DNA of 64,000 nt from Aequorivita sp. UBA3180 (GTDB taxonomy: Bacteria > Bacteroidota > Bacteroidia > Flavobacteriales > Flavobacteriaceae): assembly GCA_002364215.1 (NCBI GenBank), contig DEXQ01000003.1, positions 167,572 to 231,571 on the forward strand, read 5' to 3'. The translations under genes were made by a program, and so were the position numbers. The notes under the pieces are model-generated. The model did not search any database. It was given only the letters and a program-made list of their open reading frames with translations, and was not told the origin of the DNA. Shown piece after piece: positions 1 through 8,308 of the stretch; position 1 is the first letter of the stretch; every line of letters begins with the position of its first letter.

Positions 1-324
1 GAATTTACCGTTGCCCCGCAAATTACGCCTTCCGAAGAAAACCTTCCATATCACGAATGGCTAGTAGAATTTGAAACTCTACCTGAAAACCTTCAAAAAG
101 TAGCTGAATTTCTTGATGCCGAAATGCAACAACAAAACTCTTATTATTTCGATTTAATTGAAGGAAAAGTACTTCAATCATTAAAGATTTCATCACTTAA
201 ACGGGATAGTTTTCAGCAATATATGAAATCACAGGGCAAACTTGGAGGCCAAAACAAGGTGCCGCGACTTTCCAACGATCGTAAAATTGCTGATGCACTA
301 CTTCAAATACAGCCCCAAAATTAG
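1..324 (+). CDS. GH3 auxin-responsive-promoter family protein, C-terminal end (5' truncated by window)
   Basis: The reading frame is open from the first base to the TAG at 322-324 and gives 107 residues. The end, with the stretch LGGQNKVPRLSNDRKIADAL, resembles the C-terminus of bacterial GH3-family proteins, which belong to the adenylate-forming (acyl-AMP/amide) enzyme superfamily. Bacterial members are common in Bacteroidota and their substrates are largely unknown. The catalytic ATP-binding motifs would lie upstream of the window. The family assignment is from recognition of the tail only. Confidence 0.7.
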   Translation, partial: EFTVAPQITPSEENLPYHEWLVEFETLPENLQKVAEFLDAEMQQQNSYYFDLIEGKVLQSLKISSLKRDSFQQYMKSQGKLGGQNKVPRLSNDRKIADALLQIQPQN

Positions 325-327
325 TGT

Positions 328-336
328 TATCTTTGC
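328..336 (+). promoter_or_regulatory. Bacteroidota-type -7 box (TATCTTTGC) before the DUF6909-like gene
   Basis: TATCTTTGC matches the Bacteroidota sigma-ABfr -7 consensus TAnnTTTGC. It starts 4 bp after the previous stop and ends 5 bp before the ATG at 342, so a transcript would have almost no leader. I see no convincing -33 TTTG at the usual spacing, so the call is tentative. Confidence 0.4.
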
Positions 337-341
337 ACCCA

Positions 342-2042
342 ATGAATAAATTGAAATCACATACAAGAACACGTGCCCAAGAGAGCACGCAGGCCATTGA
401 GCGGCTTTATATAACAATGCGCCACCTCTTTAATCGGGGGTTTTACAAGCCTATGGGAGTTTCGGGAGAAACACTTCGTGAATCATTATTAACCCTTCGT
501 CCTGAAATCTATGGCTCTATAAAAGAAGAAAAAATTGAATTGCAGGGTCTGCTTTACGTGATGGACCGTTTGCCGTACGGAATTGAGGAATGCCGATTTA
601 TTAACTTAACCAGTGATGAAGGTTACAAAAACTCACATTTTGAACCCATAATTCCCCTAAAACGCCGCCGAAATTGTTACCGAATAGATTCGGAACAAAT
701 GAATATTGAAATTACGCGTGGCCGTTCGGAAATCTATGATATTCTAACGCACCTTACCTTTCTTTTCATAGAGTCGCACAAAATTATGAAGCAGGTGCTC
801 ATTAACGAGAACGGCGAAGTGATTCGCGATTGGAAAAAGCTAGAACAAGCTGTTCTCAAAAAAGGGAAACTTTCACAGGAGGAAAAGGAAGTGGCCCTTA
901 CGCACACTGCAAATTTTCTGGGAAGAACCTTTGAAGAAGTAAAAAGCGTATATCCCTTTTTCGCAAGTGAAAAGAACGAGAACCGTTTCTTTAATATTAT
1001 CTATTTTTTAGGAAAGCTTGCCATAGATGAAATTATTGAAGATAATAAACGTATAATTACTTTTAGTCCGGTTTTGCGCGAGCGTCTGGGACATCACATT
1101 CACGGCGAACTGTGGGCCTATGCTATAAAACACGCGCTTCAAGATAAAGGCTTATTGGAGCGTCCGTTGCATATTATAAGTGCCAATATGCACAGCGTAA
1201 TGAACAGTTTATATGGTCCAAAGGCGCTTTCGGCAGAATTCTCAAAGAAAAAAGCGATGGAGGTTTTTGAGGCACTCAGTATTGCTTCCAACGGTAAGCT
1301 CCGTGAAAAAGTAAACAAAACCGCGCTCGCGGAAGGAATGATGTTTATTGAGGACCAAAGCGGGACAAATATTGATGTGCAAATAATTGATACCTCCAAA
1401 ATTAAACAAAGTCCCTATATAGAAGGGTTGAAGGAGGTTGAGAACTCAAAAAAACCTGTCATAATTGTGATGGATTATGCATTTGGCGAGCAAGCCTATG
1501 AAACAATGGACGAGCTTTTAAAACCATTTGTGGATGCTAATAAAGTGCGGCATTTCTTAAATGTGGCTTCAGTCTCTATAATGGGAAAAGCAGGAATTTT
1601 GGAAGGTGGAAAGGGCGATATTATGATTCCGTCAGCCCATGTTTTTGAAGGTACTGCAGACAATTATCCATTCAAAAATAAATTGGACAAATCACTTTTT
1701 AAGGATGATGACGTTACGGTTTGTACAGGAACGATGATTTCGGTGCTGGGAACTTCGCTTCAAAATAGGGATTTGCTGAAATTCTTTCACAATTCAACGT
1801 GGAATGTGATTGGACTTGAAATGGAAGGCGCACATTATCAAAAAGCGATTCAGGCAGCTTCCAAAATTAGGCGAAGCATCAGCCCAAAAGTGAAGGTGCG
1901 CTATGCCTATTACGCCTCAGATAATCCATTGGAAACCGGAAGCACTTTGGCTTCGGGGGGATTGGGAACAACGGGTGTAAAACCCACCTATTTAATTACC
2001 GAAAAGATGTTAAAACAGATTTTAGACACTACTAAAAATTAA
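342..2042 (+). CDS. DUF6909-like protein with a nucleoside phosphorylase-like C-terminal half
   Basis: This 566-residue protein looks like a conserved Flavobacteriaceae family that I recall as DUF6909. The N-terminal half matches nothing I know. The C-terminal part carries a GLEMEGAHY stretch similar to the MEGA/MEAA motif of the PNP/UDP phosphorylase (nucleosidase) superfamily, plus a GTMISVLGTSL stretch, so a purine-nucleoside or nucleotide ligand is possible but unproven. I chose ATG 342 over the GTG at 324, because the GTG overlaps the preceding stop and lies upstream of the promoter-like box at 328-336. The next gene begins 2 bp after its stop, so it may be co-transcribed with the rhamnose genes. 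Confidence 0.6.
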   Translation: MNKLKSHTRTRAQESTQAIERLYITMRHLFNRGFYKPMGVSGETLRESLLTLRPEIYGSIKEEKIELQGLLYVMDRLPYGIEECRFINLTSDEGYKNSHFEPIIPLKRRRNCYRIDSEQMNIEITRGRSEIYDILTHLTFLFIESHKIMKQVLINENGEVIRDWKKLEQAVLKKGKLSQEEKEVALTHTANFLGRTFEEVKSVYPFFASEKNENRFFNIIYFLGKLAIDEIIEDNKRIITFSPVLRERLGHHIHGELWAYAIKHALQDKGLLERPLHIISANMHSVMNSLYGPKALSAEFSKKKAMEVFEALSIASNGKLREKVNKTALAEGMMFIEDQSGTNIDVQIIDTSKIKQSPYIEGLKEVENSKKPVIIVMDYAFGEQAYETMDELLKPFVDANKVRHFLNVASVSIMGKAGILEGGKGDIMIPSAHVFEGTADNYPFKNKLDKSLFKDDDVTVCTGTMISVLGTSLQNRDLLKFFHNSTWNVIGLEMEGAHYQKAIQAASKIRRSISPKVKVRYAYYASDNPLETGSTLASGGLGTTGVKPTYLITEKMLKQILDTTKN

Positions 2043-2044
2043 TT

Positions 2045-3055
2045 TTGAAAAACGATAAAGTACTGATTACGGGAGGCGCAGGATTTATAGGTTCCAATTA
2101 TGTGGAATACGTCCTTAAAAATTCAGAAGATGACATTTTCGTGTTGGACAAGCTAACCTATGCCGGAAATTTGAAGAATTTGGAAGCTGTTTCACATAAA
2201 ATCACCTTTATAAAAGGAGATATTTGTGATGCTTTTTTTATTCAGGATTTATTTGAAAAACATAAATTTCAAAAAGTAGTACATTTCGCAGCGGAAAGCC
2301 ATGTGGACAATTCCATTTCGGGACCTTCGGAATTTATTCAAACAAATATAGTGGGCACCTTCAATTTACTTCAGAGCGCTTACAAAACCTGGATGAACGG
2401 CCCGAATGATTTGAAAGATGAATTTAAAAATGCCCGTTTTCTGCACATTTCCACAGATGAGGTTTACGGCACTTTGGGAGAAACGGGACTTTTTACGGAA
2501 GAAACGCCTTATGCGCCGAATAGTCCGTACAGTGCTTCAAAGGCATCCTCAGATTTTATTGTGCGCAGTTATTTTCACACTTATGGTTTGCCGGTTGTAA
2601 CTACAAATTGCTCAAATAATTATGGACCCAATCAGCATAAGGAAAAATTGATTCCAACGATTATTCGCAAAGCAATTTCGGGTGAACCCATCCCAATTTA
2701 CGGCGACGGAAAAAACGTGCGCGATTGGCTTTACGTGATGGACCATTGCAGCGGAATTTATTTGGCTTTGAAAAATGGAAAGCTCGGCGAAACCTATAAC
2801 ATCGGCGGTCGCAATGAACGTGAAAACCTTTATATTGCAAACGTTATCTGTGAATTGCTGGATGAAATGCTTCCGAAGGATTCGCCGCATAAAGAACAAA
2901 TAACATTTGTAAAAGACCGTCCAGGCCACGATTTTAGATACGCTATTGATGCTTCAAAAATAGAAAATGAACTTGGTTGGAAGGCGAAAGAAAATTTTGA
3001 GACAGGCATTCGGAAAACGATTGCTTGGTATTTGAAAAATAGAGATAGATTGTAA
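2045..3055 (+). CDS. rfbB: dTDP-glucose 4,6-dehydratase
   Basis: Converts dTDP-D-glucose to dTDP-4-keto-6-deoxyglucose, the second step of dTDP-L-rhamnose synthesis in the cytoplasm. The 336-residue protein has the Rossmann GGAGFIGSN motif at the N-terminus, the STDEVYG segment with the Asp-Glu catalytic pair, and YSASK (the YxxxK motif) near residue 160. This is normal length for the family. The start is a TTG only 2 bp after the previous stop; no in-frame ATG lies before the cofactor motif. It heads an rfbB-rfbA-rfbC-rfbD set, and a 17-bp inverted repeat separates it from rfbA. Confidence 0.95.
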   Translation: MKNDKVLITGGAGFIGSNYVEYVLKNSEDDIFVLDKLTYAGNLKNLEAVSHKITFIKGDICDAFFIQDLFEKHKFQKVVHFAAESHVDNSISGPSEFIQTNIVGTFNLLQSAYKTWMNGPNDLKDEFKNARFLHISTDEVYGTLGETGLFTEETPYAPNSPYSASKASSDFIVRSYFHTYGLPVVTTNCSNNYGPNQHKEKLIPTIIRKAISGEPIPIYGDGKNVRDWLYVMDHCSGIYLALKNGKLGETYNIGGRNERENLYIANVICELLDEMLPKDSPHKEQITFVKDRPGHDFRYAIDASKIENELGWKAKENFETGIRKTIAWYLKNRDRL

Positions 3056-3062
3056 TTTAAAA

Positions 3063-3108
3063 CCACGAGTTCAAGAATAATTGTAAAAAAGTATTCGTGA
3101 ATTCGTGG
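3063..3108. repeat. Imperfect 17-bp inverted repeat between rfbB and rfbA
   Basis: The left arm 3063-3079 begins CCACGAGTTC and the right arm 3092-3108 ends GAATTCGTGG. About 15 of 17 positions pair, with a 12-nt loop. It fills almost the whole rfbB-rfbA gap. There is no T-run, so it looks like a dispersed palindromic element or mRNA-processing hairpin rather than a terminator. Confidence 0.6.
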
Positions 3109-3122
3109 CAAAATAAACACAA

Positions 3123-3980
3123 ATGAAAGGAATAATTTTAGCAGGAGGTTCGGGCACCCGTTTGCACCCCATCACCTTGGCTGTGAGCAAGCAGTTGATG
3201 CCGGTGTATGACAAACCGATGATTTATTATCCGCTATCAACCCTTATGTATGCTGGTATTCGGGATATTTTGATTATTTCTACACCGCAGGATCTTCCGC
3301 TTTTCAAACAACTTTTGGGCGATGGTAAAAAATTGGGCTGTAATTTTCAATACGCCGAACAGGCAAATCCAAACGGCCTTGCGGAAGCTTTTATTATTGG
3401 AAAGGATTTTATAGGAAATGATAAAGTGGCATTGATACTTGGCGACAATATTTTTTACGGTTCTGGTTTAAAGGAATTGTTGCAATCAAAAAACAATCCC
3501 GATGGGGGCGTGATTTATGCATACCACGTTTTAGACCCCGAAAGATATGGGGTTGTGGAGTTTGATAAAAGCGGAAAAGCGCTTTCCATTGAGGAAAAAC
3601 CCAAAAGCCCAAAATCAAATTACGCGGTTCCGGGTATTTATTTTTACGACAATAGCGTTGTGGAAATTGCGGCCAACATAAAACCCAGCGCCCGTGGCGA
3701 ACTGGAAATAACCGATGTAAACAACGAATATTTAAAAAAGGGAAAACTGAGTGTCAGCATACTGGACAAAGGTACCGCTTGGCTGGATACCGGAACTTTT
3801 GCTTCCTTGATGCAGGCTGCCCAATTTGTTGAGGTTATTGAGGAAAGACAGGGCCTAAAAATTGGCGCCATCGAAGAAGCTGCGTATGAAATGGGCTATA
3901 TTTCAAAAGAACAATTAGTGGCTTTGGCAGAACCTTTATTGAAAAGCGGCTACGGAAAACATTTACTTCAACTAAATTAG
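3123..3980 (+). CDS. rfbA: Glucose-1-phosphate thymidylyltransferase
   Basis: Makes dTDP-glucose from dTTP and glucose-1-phosphate, the first step of dTDP-rhamnose synthesis. The 285-residue protein begins MKGIILAGGSGTRLHP, the nucleotidyltransferase signature that binds dNTP and metal. It has ILGDNIFYG (metal/sugar site) near residue 107 and EEKPKSPKS near 160, where the Lys is typical of the RmlA sugar-phosphate site. The length is typical. The product feeds RfbB, encoded just upstream. Confidence 0.95.
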   Translation: MKGIILAGGSGTRLHPITLAVSKQLMPVYDKPMIYYPLSTLMYAGIRDILIISTPQDLPLFKQLLGDGKKLGCNFQYAEQANPNGLAEAFIIGKDFIGNDKVALILGDNIFYGSGLKELLQSKNNPDGGVIYAYHVLDPERYGVVEFDKSGKALSIEEKPKSPKSNYAVPGIYFYDNSVVEIAANIKPSARGELEITDVNNEYLKKGKLSVSILDKGTAWLDTGTFASLMQAAQFVEVIEERQGLKIGAIEEAAYEMGYISKEQLVALAEPLLKSGYGKHLLQLN

Positions 3981-3982
3981 AT

Positions 3983-4546
3983 TTGGAAATACAACACACC
4001 CCATTAAAAGATTGTTTTATTTTGAAACCGAATGTCTTTAGGGACGAACGCGGACTTTTTTATGAAACCTACAATCAAAAAGTTTTTGAAAAAGTTACTG
4101 GACTTAATATTGATTTTGTGCAGGATAACCAGTCGGTTTCTTCAAAAGGAGTGTTGCGCGGACTTCATTTTCAAAATGGAAAAATGGCCCAGGCCAAGTT
4201 GGTTCGTGTTGTGAAAGGCAAGGTTTTGGACATTGTGGTGGATATCCGAAAAGATTCAGAAACCTTCGGAAAATCATTTTCGGTGGTTTTGGATGATGTG
4301 GAACATCTGCAATTATTTGTTCCCCGCGGGTTTGCACATGGTTTTATTACACTTTCCGAACAATCCATTTTTTCATATAAATGTGATAATTATTACGATA
4401 ATGCTTCGGAAAGCGGAATAATCTATAATGACGCAACCTTAGCCTTGGATTGGCATCTTCCAAGCGAAGAATTCATTATTTCAGAAAAGGATTTGGAACT
4501 TCCCAATTTTGGAGAAGCGGTAAGTCATTACCCTAGCAATTCTTAA
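3983..4546 (+). CDS. rfbC: dTDP-4-dehydrorhamnose 3,5-epimerase
   Basis: Epimerises C3 and C5 of dTDP-4-keto-6-deoxyglucose, the third step of the rhamnose pathway. The 187-residue cupin-fold protein shows GVLRGLHFQ with the catalytic His, VVDIRKDS with the paired Asp, and FVPRGFAHGF, all hallmarks of RmlC. The start is a TTG 2 bp after the rfbA stop, which implies tight coupling. Length is normal. Confidence 0.95.
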   Translation: MEIQHTPLKDCFILKPNVFRDERGLFYETYNQKVFEKVTGLNIDFVQDNQSVSSKGVLRGLHFQNGKMAQAKLVRVVKGKVLDIVVDIRKDSETFGKSFSVVLDDVEHLQLFVPRGFAHGFITLSEQSIFSYKCDNYYDNASESGIIYNDATLALDWHLPSEEFIISEKDLELPNFGEAVSHYPSNS

Positions 4547-4630
4547 AGGGAAGGCTGCGAGAATTGAGTTTAAAACAATGATAATTGTCTTATTTTATTG
4601 ATAATATAATTAAAAGGATAGGGTAAAAGT

Positions 4631-4650
4631 CCCCTTCGGGGATTTAGGGG
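4631..4650. repeat. C-run/G-run/G-run palindromic element directly before rfbD
   Basis: CCCC (4631-4634), a 3-nt loop, GGGG (4638-4641), then a second GGGG (4647-4650) 2 bp before the rfbD ATG. The C-run can pair with either G-run. Related elements occur at 31811-31834 and 63721-63750. Its place against the start codon means folding could affect translation initiation. Confidence 0.6.
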
Positions 4651-4652
4651 CT

Positions 4653-5516
4653 ATGAAAAAAATACTGGTAACAGGCGCAAACGGACAATTGGGGAAGTGC
4701 ATAAAAGATGCAACTGCCGATTTTCCCGAACTTGAATTTGTCTTTGTTTCAAAGGAAGAACTCGATATAGAAAATTCGGACTTGCTTCTAGATTTCTTCA
4801 GCAAAAATTCCTTTACACATTGCATCAATACCGCAGCATACACCAACGTTGAAAAAGCGGAAAGTGAAGCTGAAAAGGCTTTTGCCATCAATGCCGAAGC
4901 AGTAAAAAACTTGGCCACTGTTTGCAAAGAAAACGATATTGTCCTGCACCATATTTCCACAGACTATGTTTTTGATGGAAAAAAAAGATCTCCATATTTG
5001 GAAACAGATGCTACAAATCCCATCAATGTTTACGGGGCTTCAAAGCTAAAGGGAGAGCAGTATATTCAAGAAATTTGTCATAAATTTTATATTTTACGAA
5101 CGTCGTGGCTCTATTCGCAATACGGGCATAATTTTCTGAAAACTATTTTAACATACGCCCAAGCTAAAAAACCGCTTACCATTACAACCGAACAGGTAGG
5201 AACGCCAACCAACGCCAATGATGTGGCTAAAGCAGTATTGCAAATAATTGTACAAGATTCAAAAAATTATGGCGTTTACCATTACAGCAACAGCGGCAAA
5301 ACCACCTGGTTTGGCTTTGCCGAGGAGATACTTAAGCAAACGGAAAAATTAAAAGATGCAAATCTTGCAAAAACAAACCATTACCGTACTTTTGCCGCAC
5401 GCCCGGTATATAGCGTTTTAGATAACGCAAAGGCATTGAACAATTTAAGTATTAAGCAGATAGATTGGCAGGAAAGCCTAGAATCTGTATTAAAAAAGAC
5501 AGTCATTAATTTATAA
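4653..5516 (+). CDS. rfbD: dTDP-4-dehydrorhamnose reductase
   Basis: NAD(P)H-dependent reduction giving dTDP-L-rhamnose, the last step of the pathway. The 287-residue SDR protein has TGANGQLGKCI at the N-terminus, HHISTDYVFDG near residue 95, and YGASKLKGE (YxxxK) near 130, all typical of RmlD. It follows rfbC after a 106-bp gap holding a palindromic element and no gene. The ATG at 4653 precedes the cofactor motif directly. Confidence 0.95.
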   Translation: MKKILVTGANGQLGKCIKDATADFPELEFVFVSKEELDIENSDLLLDFFSKNSFTHCINTAAYTNVEKAESEAEKAFAINAEAVKNLATVCKENDIVLHHISTDYVFDGKKRSPYLETDATNPINVYGASKLKGEQYIQEICHKFYILRTSWLYSQYGHNFLKTILTYAQAKKPLTITTEQVGTPTNANDVAKAVLQIIVQDSKNYGVYHYSNSGKTTWFGFAEEILKQTEKLKDANLAKTNHYRTFAARPVYSVLDNAKALNNLSIKQIDWQESLESVLKKTVINL

Positions 5517-5527
5517 TATTAGTTTAT

Positions 5528-6493
5528 ATGGCACAGCAAAATTCATCGGAAGAGGTTGATTTGGGGTATATGTTTAAATCAATTGGGGGGATTTTTAAGA
5601 AACTGGCAGGGTTTTTATTCCTTGTTATCGCTTTTGTACGGAAATATCTTTTATTGATCATCGGATTAATCATACTTGGGATTATTTTGGGATATTTTCT
5701 GGACAGAAACTCTGTTAAAGTTTATGAAAATAGATTGATTGTAATTCCAAATTTTGAGAGTGTAGAATATCTGTATGATAAAACGGATGAACTCAACTTT
5801 AAAATTCAATCTGGGGACTCTTTGTATTTGAAAGAAATATTTGGAGAAAAATATAAAGCGGTCAAAAAAATAGAAATAGAACCTATTGTTGATATTTATA
5901 ATTTTACTACAAAGTCTAGAGAAAATATTGATGTTTTCAGAATACTTTTTGAAAATCAGGATATGAAAGAGTTTGTTGATGATATGACAACAAGCAAACA
6001 ATACAAATATCAAAAACTTAAAGTGTTTATACACGGAAAGGATTCAAAAGACTTATTGGAAAAATTCTTAGGTTTCCTAAATGAAAATGAACATTTTAAG
6101 GAATATCAAGAAATTTATATACAGAACACTTCTAAAAGGTTGTCTGAAACAGATAAGATGATAACTCAAGCCGATTCAGTGATCAAAGCGATTACGTCAA
6201 CATCAACTTCAACAAATCCTAATCCTCCAGTTTATGCAAGTTTTAATAATGATTTTTACAGTATATTCCGATATAAGGATGTGTTACTCAAAGATAAGCT
6301 AGAATTGCTGAAAAAAAGTAAAGATGAGGTTGCCATTATTAAACCAGTAAGTATAAATTATAATATTCTAGAAGGTGGATTTGCATCATTAAAGAACATT
6401 ATTAAGATTCCGATGCTTCTATTCCTTTTATTTTCATTTATCTTTTTCTTAAGATTTGTTTATTTGGGATTAAAGAGAATCGCTCAAGAATAG
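5528..6493 (+). CDS. Wzz-like polysaccharide co-polymerase (chain-length determinant), tentative
   Basis: A 321-residue membrane protein with one hydrophobic segment around residues 26-57 and another around 292-315, separated by a charged, helix-rich region that would face the periplasm. That two-helix layout is that of polysaccharide co-polymerases of the Wzz type, which set polymer length with Wzy. A short Ser/Thr/Pro-rich stretch lies near 222-238. There is no fused or adjacent Wzc tyrosine kinase. The call rests on topology and position between sugar-nucleotide and assembly genes, not on a strong motif. It starts 11 bp after rfbD. Confidence 0.55.
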   Translation: MAQQNSSEEVDLGYMFKSIGGIFKKLAGFLFLVIAFVRKYLLLIIGLIILGIILGYFLDRNSVKVYENRLIVIPNFESVEYLYDKTDELNFKIQSGDSLYLKEIFGEKYKAVKKIEIEPIVDIYNFTTKSRENIDVFRILFENQDMKEFVDDMTTSKQYKYQKLKVFIHGKDSKDLLEKFLGFLNENEHFKEYQEIYIQNTSKRLSETDKMITQADSVIKAITSTSTSTNPNPPVYASFNNDFYSIFRYKDVLLKDKLELLKKSKDEVAIIKPVSINYNILEGGFASLKNIIKIPMLLFLLFSFIFFLRFVYLGLKRIAQE

Positions 6494-6503
6494 TAGAAGA
6501 CCA

Positions 6504-7259
6504 ATGACAAAATCGGGGATAATAATTCAAGCAAGAACGGGGTCTACTAGGTTGCCCAATAAAATGCTCTTGCCTTTTTATGGAGAGAAAGGAATATTTG
6601 AAATTATCTTGCAACGCTTAAAGAGCAGTTCCGTATCAATTCCGATAATTGTTGCCACTACAGCCAATAAATCTGACCAGCAATTGGTTGAAATCGCAAA
6701 AGAATATGGATTTGATTACTATACCGGCGATGAAGAAAATGTGCTAAATCGGTTTATTGAAACTGCGGAACATTTTAAAATAGATAATATAATTAGGCTA
6801 TGCGCAGACAATCCTTTTGTTGATTTAGATGCCTTATCCTTTCAAATAAATTCTTTCAGCAATAATTACGATTATTGGTGTTATTGTACAAATCAATTAA
6901 AGCCCACCATAAAAACCGGATATGGCTTTTGGACAGAGACGGTAACCCTAAATGCGCTAAAAAAAGTAGCTGCCTCAACAGATGAAGCACTTTATAAAGA
7001 ACACGTAACGAATTATATTTACACCCATCCAAATACGTTTGAAATACATTTTGAAAAAATCAATCAAAACGTTGAGAACCTTTCAAATTTAAGACTGACA
7101 GTAGATACGAAGAACGATTTTAAATTGCTAAAAGAGATTTATGAAACATTACTTTCAAAAAATATAAGCTTTACCGCAAGTGGAATTTCAAACTTTGTAA
7201 AAGATAATCCGCAATGGTTAAAAATTATGGAAGCGGAAACCTTAAAAAACATTAAATGA
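6504..7259 (+). CDS. SpsF/NeuA-like cytidylyltransferase, probably CMP-nonulosonate synthetase
   Basis: The 251-residue protein opens with GIIIQARTGSTRLPNKML, the nucleotide-binding signature of the SpsF/acylneuraminate cytidylyltransferase family (RxGSxRxxxK). RLCADNPFVD near residue 97 supplies the acidic metal-binding residue. It would activate the keto-sugar acid made by the next two genes to its CMP form. It overlaps the synthase gene by 4 bp (ATGA), which indicates translational coupling. SpsF-type proteins are less studied than NeuA, so substrate identity is inferred from context. Confidence 0.75.
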   Translation: MTKSGIIIQARTGSTRLPNKMLLPFYGEKGIFEIILQRLKSSSVSIPIIVATTANKSDQQLVEIAKEYGFDYYTGDEENVLNRFIETAEHFKIDNIIRLCADNPFVDLDALSFQINSFSNNYDYWCYCTNQLKPTIKTGYGFWTETVTLNALKKVAASTDEALYKEHVTNYIYTHPNTFEIHFEKINQNVENLSNLRLTVDTKNDFKLLKEIYETLLSKNISFTASGISNFVKDNPQWLKIMEAETLKNIK

Positions 7260-8308
7260 AAAAAGAAACCTATATAATTGGCGAAATAGGCCAGAACCAC
7301 AATGGCTCTGTAGATATCGCAAAACTTATTACAGAATTGGTTACAAAGCCTATAAAAGAAGACCTCTTCGGCTTAGACTTAAGGCCTATGAATGCTGTAA
7401 AGTTGACAAAGCGTGATCTAAACGAAGAACTTTCCGCAAGCCAGATGTCCGGCCCGTATAATTCTCCCAATTCATTTGGAAAAACCTATGGCGAGCATAG
7501 AGCGGTACTTGAACTTTCAGACGAGGAACACTTTGAGGTTTATAAACATGCAAAATCTTTGGGACTGGATTTTGTAGAAACCTTGTGCTCACCTGGCTGT
7601 GCATCGTTGCTTAAGTATTTTGAACCCGATTTTTTGAAAGTAGCAAGCAGGGACCTTACTAATATCCCGCTGCTTGAAACTATTTCTGAAACAAAAATTC
7701 CCATAATTCTATCTACAGGAATGGCGAGTAAAAAAGAGCTGGATGAAGCTTTGGCAATTATCACAAAAAATCACAGTGACATTTCCATACTTCATTGCGT
7801 TTCGGAATACCCAACCCATCCCGACCATCTAAACTTGAACACAATAAAATATTTAAAGAAGCATTATTCCAATTATAGAATAGGCTTCTCTGACCATACA
7901 ATAGGAATATCTGCTCCAGTGGTAGCCGTAGGGATGGGCGCCGAGATAATTGAAAAACATGTTACAATAGACCGCAGTATGAAAGGAACTGATCAAGCAG
8001 GTTCCCTCGGGCCAGAAGGTGTTATGAGAATGGTTAGGGACATACGCATTGCAGAACGCTGGATGGGCGAAGAAGAGTTTTTTATAGAGCCAAGTGTTCA
8101 AGCTGCCCGGGTAAAGCTGGAAAGATCTATAGCTTCCAAAAGAGACTTAAATGTTGGCGAAATTATAAAAGCTGAAGATATCCATCTTCTTAGCCCTGGA
8201 GACGGTATAAAATGGATTGACAAGGAGTTGATTATAGGCGCTAAGGTAGTAAGCGCCATTCCAAAGAACGAGATAATTTATCCGAAAAATGTCGAAAAAA
8301 ATCAATAA
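7256..8308 (+). CDS. NeuB-family nonulosonic acid (sialic acid/KDN-type) synthase
   Basis: Condenses phosphoenolpyruvate with a six-carbon sugar or its 6-phosphate to form a nine-carbon keto-acid. The 350-residue protein has GEIGQNHNG at the N-terminus, AVKLTKRDL near 45, LSTGMASKKELDEA near 165, HCVSEYPT near 182, GFSDHTIG near 215 and EKHVTIDRSMKGTDQAGSL near 240, all conserved NeuB barrel motifs. A C-terminal SAF (antifreeze-like) domain begins around residue 285. It overlaps both neighbours (4 bp and 20 bp). The adjacent phosphatase points to a 9-phosphate product. The precise acid (Neu5Ac-like or KDN-like) cannot be read from sequence. Confidence 0.88.
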   Translation: MKKETYIIGEIGQNHNGSVDIAKLITELVTKPIKEDLFGLDLRPMNAVKLTKRDLNEELSASQMSGPYNSPNSFGKTYGEHRAVLELSDEEHFEVYKHAKSLGLDFVETLCSPGCASLLKYFEPDFLKVASRDLTNIPLLETISETKIPIILSTGMASKKELDEALAIITKNHSDISILHCVSEYPTHPDHLNLNTIKYLKKHYSNYRIGFSDHTIGISAPVVAVGMGAEIIEKHVTIDRSMKGTDQAGSLGPEGVMRMVRDIRIAERWMGEEEFFIEPSVQAARVKLERSIASKRDLNVGEIIKAEDIHLLSPGDGIKWIDKELIIGAKVVSAIPKNEIIYPKNVEKNQ

